From: Peteryoungia aggregata LMG 23059
GTDB taxonomy: Bacteria > Pseudomonadota > Alphaproteobacteria > Rhizobiales > Rhizobiaceae
Direction: 5' to 3'
DNA length: 64,000 nucleotides
Assembly (NCBI RefSeq): GCF_030814435.1
Contig: NZ_JAUSUW010000007.1
Location: forward strand, 216,328-280,327
Shown: positions 19,389 through 28,536 of the stretch, piece after piece
Layout: every line of letters starts with the position of its first letter
Numbering within the stretch: the stretch's first letter is position 1
Program-made: the position numbers and the translations under genes
Notes under the pieces: model-generated
What the model saw: only the letters and a program-made list of their open reading frames with translations
Told to the model about the DNA's origin: nothing
Database searches by the model: none

Positions 19389-21278
19389 ATGGCAGAGGCG
19401 AAGAAAAAGACAGTATCAGCCGACGACGGCAACCCGATGCAGACCCTGGTCAATCTGTGGCCCTATATGTGGCCCGCGGACCGCTTCGATCTCAAGATGC
19501 GTGTGGTGTGGGCCACAGTGTTCCTGATCATTTCGAAGTTCGTGCTGATCCTCGTCCCCTACTTCTTCAAATGGGCGACCGACGCGCTGAACGGTCGTCT
19601 CGACATGGCGGGCATTCTGCCGACCTTCCTGCTCGGCGCCGTGGCGCTCGTCATCTTCTACAACATCACCCGCATTGCCCAGGTCGGCCTCAACCAGCTG
19701 CGCGACGCGCTTTTCGCCAGCGTCGGCCAGCATGCCGTGCGCCAGCTCGCCTACCGAACCTTCGTGCACATGCACCAGCTATCGCTGCGCTTCCACCTTG
19801 AGCGCAAAACCGGAGGGCTTTCGCGCATCATCGAGCGCGGCACGAAGGGGATCGAGACGATCGTGCGTTTCACGATCCTCAATTCCGTTCCGACACTGAT
19901 CGAATTCATCCTGACGGCCGCGATCTTCTGGTGGACCTACGGCTTCTCCTATCTCGGCGTCACGGCATTCACGGTCTGGGCCTATATCTGGTTCACCATC
20001 CGGGCGTCCGACTGGCGCATCGGCATCCGCCGGGCAATGAACGAGAGCGACACCGACGCCAATACCAAGGCCATAGACTCGCTCCTGAACTTCGAGACGG
20101 TCAAGTATTTCGGCAACGAGGAGATGGAAGCGAAACGTTTCGATGTCTCGATGGCGAGCTACGAGAAATCGGCCACCCAGGTCTGGACCTCTCTCGGCTG
20201 GCTCAATTTCGGTCAGGGCCTGATCTTCGGCATCGGCACGGCGATTATCATGGTCATGTCGGCGCTTGCCGTGCAGCGCGGCGAGCAGACGATCGGCGAC
20301 TTTGTCTTCGTCAATGCCCTCCTGATGCAGCTTTCCGTGCCGCTCAACTTCATCGGCTTCGTCTATCGCGAAATCCGTCAGGGCCTCACCGATATCGAAC
20401 AGATGTTCGACCTGCTGGAAGTCCAGGCAGAAGTGGTCGACAAGCCGGATGCGACGGCGCTTTCGATCGACAAGGGTGCCATCGCCTTCAAGGACGTGCA
20501 TTTCCACTACGACCCCGACCGGCCGATCCTGAAAGGCGTTTCCTTCGAGGTGCCCGCCGGCAAGACCGTCGCGGTGGTTGGGCCGTCCGGCGCCGGCAAG
20601 TCGACCATCTCGCGCCTGCTCTACCGGTTCTACGACGTGCAGCAGGGCTCGATCACCATCGACGGCCAGGATGTGCGCGACGTGACGCAGAAGTCTCTCC
20701 GCGCGGTGATCGGGATGGTCCCTCAGGACACGGTGCTGTTCAACGACACCATCGCCTACAACATCCGCTACGGCCGCCCGGGCGCTTCCGAGGCCGAGAT
20801 CGAGCAGGCGGCGGAGGTCGCCCAGATCTCGCGTTTCATCAAGGAGCTGCCGGAGGGCTATGGGACCAAGGTCGGCGAGCGGGGGCTTAAGCTCTCTGGG
20901 GGCGAGAAGCAGCGCGTCGCGATCGCACGCACCGTGCTCAAGGCCCCGCCGATCCTCATCCTCGACGAGGCGACTTCGGCACTCGACACCACGACCGAAC
21001 ACGAAATCCAGTCGGCGCTCGACATCGTGTCGAAGAACCGTACGACATTGGTTATTGCCCACAGGCTTTCGACCGTGGTCAATGCCGACGAGATCATCGT
21101 GCTGAAGGGCGGCGAGATCGCGGAACGCGGCAGCCATTCGGCGCTTCTCGAACAAAATGGCCTCTATGCCTCGATGTGGAACCGCCAGCGGGAAGCCACC
21201 CAGGCGGAAGAGAAGCTGCGGCAGGTGCGCGAGAGCGACGAACTTGGTGTCGTGGTTCGGCGTCCTCCGGCAAGCTGA
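19389..21278 (+). CDS. Atm1/HMT1-type ABC exporter (half-transporter)
   Basis: A 629-residue fused permease-ATPase. The N-terminal six-helix domain contains SLLNFETVKYFGNE and the QLSVPLNFIGFVYREIRQG stretch typical of the ABCB7/Atm1/HMT1 group, which exports glutathione or glutathione-linked metals and sulfur compounds. The nucleotide-binding domain has Walker A GPSGAGKST, signature LSGGEKQR and Walker B ILILDEATSALD. It should act as a homodimer in the inner membrane. I chose ATG 19389 (MAEAKKKTVS) over an earlier ATG at 19359 that lies in the terminator. Substrate is inferred from family. Confidence 0.93.
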   Translation: MAEAKKKTVSADDGNPMQTLVNLWPYMWPADRFDLKMRVVWATVFLIISKFVLILVPYFFKWATDALNGRLDMAGILPTFLLGAVALVIFYNITRIAQVGLNQLRDALFASVGQHAVRQLAYRTFVHMHQLSLRFHLERKTGGLSRIIERGTKGIETIVRFTILNSVPTLIEFILTAAIFWWTYGFSYLGVTAFTVWAYIWFTIRASDWRIGIRRAMNESDTDANTKAIDSLLNFETVKYFGNEEMEAKRFDVSMASYEKSATQVWTSLGWLNFGQGLIFGIGTAIIMVMSALAVQRGEQTIGDFVFVNALLMQLSVPLNFIGFVYREIRQGLTDIEQMFDLLEVQAEVVDKPDATALSIDKGAIAFKDVHFHYDPDRPILKGVSFEVPAGKTVAVVGPSGAGKSTISRLLYRFYDVQQGSITIDGQDVRDVTQKSLRAVIGMVPQDTVLFNDTIAYNIRYGRPGASEAEIEQAAEVAQISRFIKELPEGYGTKVGERGLKLSGGEKQRVAIARTVLKAPPILILDEATSALDTTTEHEIQSALDIVSKNRTTLVIAHRLSTVVNADEIIVLKGGEIAERGSHSALLEQNGLYASMWNRQREATQAEEKLRQVRESDELGVVVRRPPAS

Positions 21279-21302
21279 AGCAAGGGGCCTTGCCGGTTCC
21301 GA

Positions 21303-22613
21303 TCAATCGGCCTTGCAGAGCCGGTTGCGCCCGTCGCGCTTTGCCCGATAGAGCGCAAGGTCTGCACGCCGGAGCGCATGGTCAATGGTCTCGTCCGCAG
21401 GGCTGAAATCGGCAAGGCCGATGCTGACCGTGCCGGCAGCGCCAACAGCCGTGACGACCCGGCAATAGCGGGCGATATCGCTGCGCATCCGCTCGAGGAT
21501 TTCGCCGGCCATGGAGACGTGCTCTCCCTCGAAGAACGCAAAGAACTCCTCGCCTCCGGCGCGCGCAATGAGAACACCCTCATCCTCGTGCGTGCGCAGC
21601 GTATCCACGATCGAGCAGAGTGTAAGGTCACCCTCGCCATGGCCGAGTTCGTCGTTGATCGACTTGAAATTGTCGATGTCGATCACCGCCACCGCGAAGC
21701 GGCTCCGGTCCCTATCGGCGTCTTGGATGGCCGACGTTGCGACCTGAAAGAACTTGCGCCGGTTATAGGCATTGGTGAGCGGATCACGCTCGGCGGCGGC
21801 GGTCAGCCGCGCCTCGAGCTCCTTGCGTTCGGTGATGTCGATGAGCACACCGGCGATCCCGCGAAGCCCGCCATTTCGGGAATCAACGCGCGCCTTGTGG
21901 AGCATGATGTGGCGCATTCCCGTGTCCGGAATGCAGACATCCGTCTCGAGCCGCAGGACACCACCGTCGCGCATCACCGCCATGTCTGATTCACGATGAG
22001 CATCCGCAGCATCCTTTGCGAGGAAGTCGGCGAGTGTCCGGCCGATCAACTCATCCCTGTGGCTTCCGACGAAATTGCTGAAGGCTGTATTGCAGCCCAG
22101 GTAGCGTCCGTCGACGTCCTTGAGATAGATGGGGGTCGGCAGGTGGTCGAGACCGTCCTGCCAGCCATCAAGCTTGTCCTGCAGAACCTCCCGGCATTGC
22201 TCATGCGCCTGAACCCGCGTGAGGTGCCGCCTGGCGCGCAGCAGGCAGTGCAGCACCTGATGCCCGCCCGCCTCCAGCAACAAATCGTCGGCGCCGGCGT
22301 CGAAAAGTTCGGCCTGCAACTCTGGCCCAGCTTGTCCGGTCACGGCGACGAGGTAGAGCGCATCCCCGCAGGCGGCACGCAGCCGAAGGACGCCGTTGAC
22401 AGCCGACCTCTGGCTTGCATCGAGAAAGCAGACTGAAACACTCTGAAGTTCGCCGGGATCGCGAACCATGACCGGCGCAAGTGAACCGATGATTGGCGGC
22501 GGAGACATTCCGCCGGAGGAATACCAGGCGATCGCAATCAACGGCGCCGTATCCGTGGCCGATTCAGTTTTTCTGGCGAGCTGCAAAATCAGTCCTCGTC
22601 CGGAACGGTCCAT
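21303..22613 (-). CDS. PAS-GGDEF diguanylate cyclase
   Basis: A soluble protein of about 436 residues with three parts. First comes a segment resembling a degenerate receiver domain (about 50-150; the phospho-acceptor aspartate is not obvious). Then a PAS domain (LPTPIYLKDVDGRYLGCN, about 170-290), and finally a GGDEF domain beginning RDPLTNAYNRRKFF with an intact AGGEEF signature. The position for the RxxD inhibitory site reads RTHE, so classical product inhibition is doubtful. It is the second cyclic-di-GMP synthase in the window. I chose the start at 22613 (MDRSGRGLI). It converges with the ABC exporter gene. Confidence 0.88.
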   Translation of the reverse strand: MDRSGRGLILQLARKTESATDTAPLIAIAWYSSGGMSPPPIIGSLAPVMVRDPGELQSVSVCFLDASQRSAVNGVLRLRAACGDALYLVAVTGQAGPELQAELFDAGADDLLLEAGGHQVLHCLLRARRHLTRVQAHEQCREVLQDKLDGWQDGLDHLPTPIYLKDVDGRYLGCNTAFSNFVGSHRDELIGRTLADFLAKDAADAHRESDMAVMRDGGVLRLETDVCIPDTGMRHIMLHKARVDSRNGGLRGIAGVLIDITERKELEARLTAAAERDPLTNAYNRRKFFQVATSAIQDADRDRSRFAVAVIDIDNFKSINDELGHGEGDLTLCSIVDTLRTHEDEGVLIARAGGEEFFAFFEGEHVSMAGEILERMRSDIARYCRVVTAVGAAGTVSIGLADFSPADETIDHALRRADLALYRAKRDGRNRLCKAD

Positions 22614-22829
22614 TGCGGTACCTGGCCCGGATCCCCCTTTGATTGACACCCCATTTCTAGGGTGCATTCATTTACAAAATCTCGCCGACTTCAGGACAAG
22701 TTGATCTTTTTTTGGGCCACCTGTGGATTGTCACAAGTGCTTTAAGCCGGCTTGATTTGACGGTCGGCATTGCCCATCTGCGGCTTTCAGAGTAGTCACG
22801 GGCGAGACAATAAAGAGACTGAGGACCCC

Positions 22830-23528
22830 ATGGACCTGTTGGAAACCATCCGCAAGACGATCGTGCCGGTGCACAAGGAAGGCTATCCCTTCGTCGCGGC
22901 ATTCTTTGTCGCCTCGCTGGTGCTGGGCTGGATCTGGGACCCGCTCTTCTGGGTCGGCTTGGTGCTCACCCTCTGGTGCGCCTATTTCTTCCGTGACCCC
23001 GAACGGGTGACGCCGCAGGACGACGATCTCGTCATCAGCCCGGCCGATGGCCGGGTGTCCTCCGTGCAGATGGTCGTGCCGCCAGAAGAGCTCAATCTCG
23101 GCAACGAACCGATGCTGCGCATTACCGTCTTCATGAACGTCTTCAACTGCCATGTGAACCGCGCGCCGGTGCGTGGCCGGGTGACGACGATCGCCTACAA
23201 GGAAGGCCAGTTCCTCAATGCTGAGCTCGATAAGGCCAGCACCGACAACGAGCGCAACGGCCTCGTCATCGAGAGCAAGCACGGTGCGATTGGTGTCGTT
23301 CAGATTGCCGGCCTTGTGGCGCGCCGCATCATCTGCTGGACCAATCCCAATGAACCGCTCGAAACAGGCGAACGCTTCGGACTGATCCGTTTCGGCTCGC
23401 GGCTCGACGTGTTCCTGCCGGCCGGTGCCGAACCGCGGGTCTCGCTCGGACAGACCGCGATTGCGGGTGAGACCGTGATCGCCGAATTCGGCTCGGCCAA
23501 GGGGCCGGTCATCAGCCGCCGCAGCTGA
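22830..23528 (+). CDS. psd: Phosphatidylserine decarboxylase
   Basis: Converts phosphatidylserine to phosphatidylethanolamine at the inner membrane. The protein has 232 residues, matching the short alphaproteobacterial form. Two hydrophobic segments near the N-terminus are followed by the domain with DGRVSSVQ. The C-terminal EFGSAKGPV contains the Gly-Ser self-cleavage site whose serine becomes the pyruvoyl cofactor. Translation starts at ATG 22830 after a GAGGA site. pssA follows 11 bases later, so the two make one operon for phosphatidylethanolamine synthesis. Confidence 0.95.
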   Translation: MDLLETIRKTIVPVHKEGYPFVAAFFVASLVLGWIWDPLFWVGLVLTLWCAYFFRDPERVTPQDDDLVISPADGRVSSVQMVVPPEELNLGNEPMLRITVFMNVFNCHVNRAPVRGRVTTIAYKEGQFLNAELDKASTDNERNGLVIESKHGAIGVVQIAGLVARRIICWTNPNEPLETGERFGLIRFGSRLDVFLPAGAEPRVSLGQTAIAGETVIAEFGSAKGPVISRRS

Positions 23529-23539
23529 GGAAACCATCG

Positions 23540-24400
23540 ATGGAAGATCAGAACGCGTCGATCGACAGCCGCAAGGCGGCTCAGGGTGACGCAGGGGCGC
23601 GTGGTCCCCGGCTCCGGGAAATCCCTCTCAGGCTGATCATCCCCAACCTGATCACGGTGCTGGCGATCTGCGCCGGCCTCACCGGCATCCGGCTTGCCTT
23701 CGAGAACCGCTATGAACTGGCGGTCGCGATGGTGCTGGCCGCCGCCTTCCTTGATGGCATAGACGGGCGGGTTGCCCGGATGATGAAGGCCACGTCGAAA
23801 TTCGGCGCGCAGATGGACTCGCTTGCCGACATCATCAATTTCGGCGTCGCCCCTGCCCTCGTCCTTTATGTCTTCGTGCTCGACCAGGCCAGGTCGCTGG
23901 GCTGGATCGCGGCGCTGATCTACGCGATTGCCGCCGGGCTTCGACTTGCGCGCTTCAACGTGATGGACGAGCGCGAGACCAAGGCGCCCTGGCAGTCGGA
24001 GTTCTTTGTCGGCGTGCCGGCGCCTGCGGGTGCTGCTCTCGTGCTGCTACCGGTTTATCTCGGGTTCCTCGGCGTGGCTCCGGTTGGCGTCTTCGCCTAT
24101 GCGAGCACCGCCTACACCATCATCATCGCCTATCTGCTGGTCAGCCGTCTGCCGGTCTGGTCGGGCAAGTCGGAGACGAGCCATATCCGCCGGGACCTGG
24201 TACTCCCGATGATTCTCGGCGTCGTGCTTTATGTCGCGCTGCTGATGAGCTTTACCTGGGAAGTGCTTGTGGTGACCGTGCTTCTCTATCTCTGCTCGCT
24301 ACCCTTCGGTGCCCGAAACTGGCATCGCCGCTATGGCACGCTGACGATTGGCGAAGAATCAGCGGAAAAGGGACTTTCGGAGATAGACCGGGGCGTTTGA
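23540..24400 (+). CDS. pssA: CDP-diacylglycerol--serine O-phosphatidyltransferase
   Basis: Makes phosphatidylserine from CDP-diacylglycerol and serine, the substrate of the gene just upstream. It is a 286-residue membrane protein with about eight helices. The CDP-alcohol phosphatidyltransferase signature DG-x2-AR-x8-G-x3-D-x3-D is seen as DGRVARMM...FGAQMDSLAD around residues 74-97. Rhizobial PssA is of this type II, membrane-integral form. A clear terminator lies 30 bases after the stop, marking the end of the operon. Confidence 0.95.
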   Translation: MEDQNASIDSRKAAQGDAGARGPRLREIPLRLIIPNLITVLAICAGLTGIRLAFENRYELAVAMVLAAAFLDGIDGRVARMMKATSKFGAQMDSLADIINFGVAPALVLYVFVLDQARSLGWIAALIYAIAAGLRLARFNVMDERETKAPWQSEFFVGVPAPAGAALVLLPVYLGFLGVAPVGVFAYASTAYTIIIAYLLVSRLPVWSGKSETSHIRRDLVLPMILGVVLYVALLMSFTWEVLVVTVLLYLCSLPFGARNWHRRYGTLTIGEESAEKGLSEIDRGV

Positions 24401-24429
24401 CCGTTTTTTTGTTCAAAAATGTACAAATT

Positions 24430-24464
24430 GAGCCCCGCCAAGCCTGAAAACTTGTGCGGGGCTC
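24430..24464 (+). terminator. Terminator after pssA
   Basis: Inverted repeat GAGCCCCGC (24430-24438) with GCGGGGCTC (24456-24464); the inner bases CAAG/CTTG also pair. The downstream strand is pyrimidine-rich (TCCTTATCTACTCTTTTT). It is placed directly after the psd-pssA operon. Confidence 0.75.
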
Positions 24465-24586
24465 TCCTTATCTACTCTTTTTCTTCAAATTTGATTTGTG
24501 TCACAGCCTCGGCCACGCTTTTGTCATGTTCTCCACAGAGAGAGCCGCGAACAAAAAATACCGGTCAGGAAACACTCCCGAGGAAC

Positions 24587-24730
24587 ATGACGATGACGAC
24601 GCAGAACGACGCCGAGCAGCAGAAGCCGGCAAACGAGAATCTAGCCTTGAACTACCGTCCGCTCGGCCTGAAGGCTGTGCTTGCCGCTGCCCTGATGCTG
24701 AAGCGCAAGCCGGCACCAAAGGTCGCCTGA
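24587..24730 (+). CDS. Small hypothetical protein, 47 residues
   Basis: A short gene with a good GAGGAAC ribosome site just before ATG 24587. The product begins MTMTTQNDAEQQKPANEN and has a short hydrophobic stretch GLKAVLAAALMLKRK flanked by basic residues. The terminator of the preceding operon and the convergent SRAP gene leave it as its own transcription unit. I do not recognise a named family. The credible ribosome site and the amphipathic or membrane-tending C-terminus argue for a real gene. Confidence 0.5.
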   Translation: MTMTTQNDAEQQKPANENLALNYRPLGLKAVLAAALMLKRKPAPKVA

Positions 24731-24743
24731 GCGAGGTCTCGCT

Positions 24744-25508
24744 CTAGAACAAGTTCATCTGCCCGTCGTCGGACCTGTCCGTGGCGGGCTTTTGCTTTTT
24801 GGGTGGCGGAATCACAGGTGTCTGGAGCTCGGCACCGACATTGGCGACCTTGTTGACGAGGTCCGAGACGGGGATCGCTTCGAAGTAATCCTCATCTGCC
24901 GGGCGCATGAGATCGACGATATCGCGCGGCTCGCCATGGCGGCAGTCGAGCCAGCGGGCGAAATCCTGCGGTTCGATCACCACAGGCATGCGGTCATGGA
25001 TTTCCGAGATCGTGCGATTGGCACCCACGGTCAGAATACAACCTGTGTCGAGTTCCGATCCGTCCTTCGACATATACGTTTCCATCAAGCCGCCGAAGCA
25101 GACGATGCCGCCCCTCTTCGGGCGGATCCAATAGGCCTGCAGCTTCTCGCCGCTCTCCTTCGGCGGCCTGTGCCACTCGTAGAAGCCGGACGCGGGAACC
25201 AGCACACGCCGGTGCCGCATCGCGGCCCGGAAGGAGGCCTTGTCGATGGCCGTTTCAGAACGGGCATTGATCAGCAGGGTGAATTCCCTGGGGTCCTTGA
25301 CCCAGGACGGGATCAGCCCCCAGCGGACCAGAACCGCCATGCGGTCCGGACGATTTGAACCCGGATCAAGCGGCGGCGCAGCGACTGCCACGAGGATGGG
25401 CTGCGTCGGCGCTATGTTGTAACGCGGCGGAAAGCCTTCGAGCTCCATCAGTCCGAGGATCTCGCGCACTTCTTCCGGGCTGGCTGTCAGGGCAAAACGT
25501 CCACACAT
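24744..25508 (-). CDS. SRAP (HMCES/YedK-type) abasic-site shielding protein
   Basis: A 254-residue SOS-response-associated peptidase-fold protein that forms a covalent bond with abasic sites in single-stranded DNA. Catalytic Cys2 is in MCGRFALTA, the family asparagine in LINARSET, the glutamate in GFYEWHRP, and the histidine in IHDRMPV, all in the expected order. Translation must start at 25508 so that Cys2 becomes the N-terminal residue. It is divergent from a Nudix gene, with an 18-bp perfect palindrome in between. I see no GTTC-N7-GTTC LexA site there. Confidence 0.92.
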   Translation of the reverse strand: MCGRFALTASPEEVREILGLMELEGFPPRYNIAPTQPILVAVAAPPLDPGSNRPDRMAVLVRWGLIPSWVKDPREFTLLINARSETAIDKASFRAAMRHRRVLVPASGFYEWHRPPKESGEKLQAYWIRPKRGGIVCFGGLMETYMSKDGSELDTGCILTVGANRTISEIHDRMPVVIEPQDFARWLDCRHGEPRDIVDLMRPADEDYFEAIPVSDLVNKVANVGAELQTPVIPPPKKQKPATDRSDDGQMNLF

Positions 25509-25596
25509 CCCCTGTAGATGGCAGTCGCACCGACATGGGTCAAGGCAGGAGGCCGTGCTTGCGGCCTCGGCAAAAGCCCGCGATAATCCCTGCACG

Positions 25597-25614
25597 CTGC
25601 TTCGCGCGAAGCAG
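25597..25614. promoter_or_regulatory. 18-bp perfect palindrome between divergent SRAP and Nudix genes
   Basis: The sequence CTGCTTCGCGCGAAGCAG equals its own reverse complement. It lies 28 bases before the Nudix start and about 90 before the SRAP start, a good place for an operator acting on either promoter. No regulator gene is adjacent. It could also be a chance palindrome in GC-rich DNA. Confidence 0.4.
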
Positions 25615-25641
25615 GCCTTCGTCGACCGGAGTTGGTTTTCC

Positions 25642-26067
25642 ATGAGCATGCCCCGTCTCGCGTCTTCCGCCATCGTCGAAAGGGCAGGACGCTATCTTCT
25701 CGTGCGCCGCGCCAATCCGCCGGCCGTGGATCTCTTTGCCTTTCCGGGTGGCAGGGCAGAGCCTGGCGAGACGCCGGAGGAAACGGCGCTGCGCGAGCTT
25801 CTGGAGGAAACGGGACTGGTAGGCCGCAATCCGCGTCTGTTCGAGACGGTGGAACTGCTGCCCGAGGCGGGCGTCAGCGGCAGCCATTTCCTGCTCTCCG
25901 TCTTCCAGGTCGAAACCGACGCAGAGGGTCTTGCAGAGGCTCAAAGCGATGCGATGGAGGCCGGCTGGTATCTGCCGGAGGAGATCCTCGACCTTCCCGT
26001 CCCGGACAGCGTGCGCGCATGCGTGCTACGCCTTTCGCCGGATCTGCGCATCGGAGGCGAGGCATGA
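25642..26067 (+). CDS. Nudix hydrolase
   Basis: A 141-residue pyrophosphohydrolase. The Nudix box is complete: G at GRAEPGETPEE, then TALRELLEETGLV, matching GX5EX7REUXEEXGU around residues 37-59. Length and compactness fit MutT- or ADP-ribose-type enzymes; the substrate is not evident. I chose ATG 25642 (MSMPRLASSA). The stop overlaps the next start by four bases (ATGA), so it is co-translated with a secreted TIGR02301-type protein. Confidence 0.9.
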   Translation: MSMPRLASSAIVERAGRYLLVRRANPPAVDLFAFPGGRAEPGETPEETALRELLEETGLVGRNPRLFETVELLPEAGVSGSHFLLSVFQVETDAEGLAEAQSDAMEAGWYLPEEILDLPVPDSVRACVLRLSPDLRIGGEA

Positions 26068-26492
26068 GCCGACAGGGAGCATTCCGCCGTTCGGCTGCAT
26101 TTCTCCTGTTCGCCCTCTTTACGGCGACAGCGGCGGCTCAGGAGAGCAACGTCATCACCGTGCCGCCCCCCGCCGACACCGAGAAGCCGACGCCTTATGA
26201 CGAGCGTCTTGCGCGGCTTTCCGAGATCATCGGGGCCGTGCACTACCTGCGCAATCTCTGCAAGGTCGACGGCGAGCCGGAATGGCGACAACAGCTGCAA
26301 TCCCTGCTGGATGCCGAGACGAAGACCGAGCCGAAGCGGCGGGCCCGGCTGACGGCCTCCTACAACCGTGGCTATCGGTCGTTCGCCTCCGTCTACACCT
26401 CTTGCACACCGGCAGCAGTTCGTGCAGAGCAGAATTACCGTAACGAAGGCGCAACACTCGCCACAGAAATTACCGCACGTTTCGGAAATTAA
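26064..26492 (+). CDS. TIGR02301-family secreted protein
   Basis: A 142-residue protein with a signal peptide (RRSAAFLLFALFTATAAAQ, predicted cut after AAA). The mature part contains GAVHYLRNLCKVDGEPEWR and a second cysteine in YTSCTPAA, the pattern of the TIGR02301 family found in rhizobia and relatives. The two conserved cysteines could form a disulfide in the periplasm. It starts in an ATGA overlap with the Nudix gene. Its function is not known. Confidence 0.82.
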   Translation: MSRQGAFRRSAAFLLFALFTATAAAQESNVITVPPPADTEKPTPYDERLARLSEIIGAVHYLRNLCKVDGEPEWRQQLQSLLDAETKTEPKRRARLTASYNRGYRSFASVYTSCTPAAVRAEQNYRNEGATLATEITARFGN

Positions 26493-26585
26493 CGATTAAT
26501 TCACCTCTTTTGGCATGCCCCCGTGTCGTTTTGGCAAAAGGCTGATAGGGTCGTTAAGGACTGAGTAAGTGCTTCGAGGAATGCC

Positions 26586-26843
26586 ATGGAACCGCGCCGC
26601 AACGAAATCGACGACATGATCGTTCACGAAAAGATGCAGGCTGCGCTGGAATACCAGAACGAAGCCTGGGCCGATGGCATGGCGGATGGAATCGAGCCTG
26701 AAATCATCGCCGATGCAGCCTTTGCGCTGGCCATGCGCGAGACCATCCGTATTCACGGCGAACACGGGGCGGAAGCCATTCTTGACGCGCTCAAGGCACG
26801 CCTTCTGGCCGGCGAATTCTCGCCTGAGCGCCGGCTTCAGTAA
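26586..26843 (+). CDS. Conserved hypothetical protein, 85 residues
   Basis: A small acidic, helical, cytosolic protein starting MEPRRNEIDDMIVHEKMQ, with an AFALAMRETIRIHGEHGAE segment. A GAGGA ribosome site lies a few bases before the ATG. It is followed 20 bases later by a secreted hypothetical. Proteins like this are common in rhizobia, but I know of no assigned function. Confidence 0.7.
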   Translation: MEPRRNEIDDMIVHEKMQAALEYQNEAWADGMADGIEPEIIADAAFALAMRETIRIHGEHGAEAILDALKARLLAGEFSPERRLQ

Positions 26844-26863
26844 CAGAGCAATCGAGGAACAGA

Positions 26864-27607
26864 ATGATGATCTCGTCGCGGGTCAGGCTTCTCCGCTTGA
26901 CGAGCGCGTTGACGCTCATGTTTGCTTCCATCACGGCAGCGTTGCCCGCGTTTGCCCTTTCAGACATCAGGGACATCACGCCGCCGGCGGCTGAGCCCCC
27001 CGGTCCGGACGCCATCACGCCGGCTGCTCCCGAGGACGACGGCATCATCGAGGATTCGATCCCGGTGATTCCCGATCCGGATCCGCTGATCAGGCGCGAC
27101 ATGCCCGATCTGGTCGAGACCACGGAGCCCGATACACCACCGGCAGAGGTCATCTATAACATCGAACAGGCGCCCGAACCTGTGCGCCGCATGCGGCAAC
27201 TGATCATCGACGCAGCCACGACCGGCGACATCTCGAAGCTCAAGCCGCTGATGAACCCCGGGCCCGACCAGACGACGGTGCCGCTGCAGGATCCCGAACA
27301 GGATCCGATCGATGCGCTGAAAGCGCTTTCCGGTGATAGCGACGGCATGGAGATCCTGGCCATCCTGCTCGACATTCTGTCGACGGGTTTCGTGCAGGTC
27401 GACAAGGGAACGCCTGACGAGGCCTATGTCTGGCCCTATTTCGCCGGCAAGTCGCTGGGGCTTCTGACACCCCAGGAAAAGGTCGAATTGCTGCGGATCG
27501 TCACGGCCGGCGACGTTGCGGAAATGCAGGAATACGGCAATTACAACTTCTTCCGCGTCGGGATCACGCCGGATGGCCGCTGGAAGTTTCTGTCCGTCGG
27601 CGACTGA
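26864..27607 (+). CDS. Secreted/periplasmic hypothetical protein
   Basis: A 247-residue protein with an N-terminal signal peptide (LRLTSALTLMFASITAALPAFA). A Pro/Asp/Glu-rich low-complexity stretch follows (about 35-90), then a globular C-terminal part with KLKPLMNPGPD and DEAYVWPYFAGKSL, ending NFFRVGITPDGRWKFLSVGD. I do not recognise a named family. It probably forms a transcription unit with the 85-residue gene just upstream. Confidence 0.75.
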   Translation: MMISSRVRLLRLTSALTLMFASITAALPAFALSDIRDITPPAAEPPGPDAITPAAPEDDGIIEDSIPVIPDPDPLIRRDMPDLVETTEPDTPPAEVIYNIEQAPEPVRRMRQLIIDAATTGDISKLKPLMNPGPDQTTVPLQDPEQDPIDALKALSGDSDGMEILAILLDILSTGFVQVDKGTPDEAYVWPYFAGKSLGLLTPQEKVELLRIVTAGDVAEMQEYGNYNFFRVGITPDGRWKFLSVGD

Positions 27608-27701
27608 CCGCGATCCAAACTGTGGGCTGTGATGCGAACTGCTTGTCGTCTAGACTGGCAGCGCCTAACTCTCTCGGCAGTGCAACAGCCCGGTGACCAT
27701 C

Positions 27702-28535
27702 ATGCCTTCAGCCTTCCTGCCCGATCGCGCCTTCATCCTCGTCGGCGGTGCGGATGCAGAGCACTTCCTGCAGAACCTCATTACCACCGACCTTACCGGT
27801 CTTGCCGCGAACGAGTTGCGTCCCGGCGCCCTGTTGACGCCACAGGGAAAGATCCTCTTCGACTTCCTGATTTCGCGGGAAGGTGACGGCTTGCTGATCG
27901 ACATCCGTGCGGATCAGACGGACGCCTTCGTCAAGCGGTTGACGATGTACAAGCTGCGCGCCGCCGTCACGATCGAGACACGGGCCGAGACAGGGGCGAC
28001 TGTCACCTGGGGCGAAGATGGAACAGGTGTCGTCGACCAGCGGTTCGCGCTGGCCGGAACCGCCGTGTTCCGACAGGCCGGCAAGGTGGGCGAGCCGGGT
28101 GATCGCACCGGATATGACGCGCTGCGGGTGCTCCACGGCGTGCCGGATTCCGGGGATGACTATGCCCTTCAGGATGCCTTTCCCCATGATGTGCTGTTCG
28201 ACAAATCGGGCGGCGTCTCCTTCCGCAAGGGATGTTATGTCGGCCAGGAGGTGGTGTCGCGCATGCAGCACCGCTCGACGGCGCGGCGACGGGTGGTCAT
28301 TGTATCGGCCGAGGCCCCGCTGCCGGCCACGGGCACCGAGGTCACCATCGGCGGCAAGTCGATCGGCACGCTTGGCACCGTTGCCGGTGAGCGCGGGCTT
28401 GCCATCGTCCGCATCGACAAGGCCGGCGAAGCCATGGCCACCGGGCAGGTCATCCTCGCCGGTGATGTTACCGTGACCCCTGCACTTCCCGCCTGGAGCG
28501 GACTGTCCTTCCCGTCTGCGGCGGAGGATGCCTGA
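27702..28535 (+). CDS. ygfZ: Folate-binding protein YgfZ (Fe-S cluster repair)
   Basis: A glycine-cleavage T-protein-like folate-binding protein, about 277 residues, needed for maintenance of some iron-sulfur enzymes. The defining motif KGCYVGQE (conserved cysteine) is near residue 180. A GTG at 27693 is an alternative start nine bases earlier; neither has a strong ribosome site. The next gene (an HD hydrolase) starts right after its stop, so the two are coupled. Confidence 0.92.
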   Translation: MPSAFLPDRAFILVGGADAEHFLQNLITTDLTGLAANELRPGALLTPQGKILFDFLISREGDGLLIDIRADQTDAFVKRLTMYKLRAAVTIETRAETGATVTWGEDGTGVVDQRFALAGTAVFRQAGKVGEPGDRTGYDALRVLHGVPDSGDDYALQDAFPHDVLFDKSGGVSFRKGCYVGQEVVSRMQHRSTARRRVVIVSAEAPLPATGTEVTIGGKSIGTLGTVAGERGLAIVRIDKAGEAMATGQVILAGDVTVTPALPAWSGLSFPSAAEDA

Positions 28536-28536
28536 C

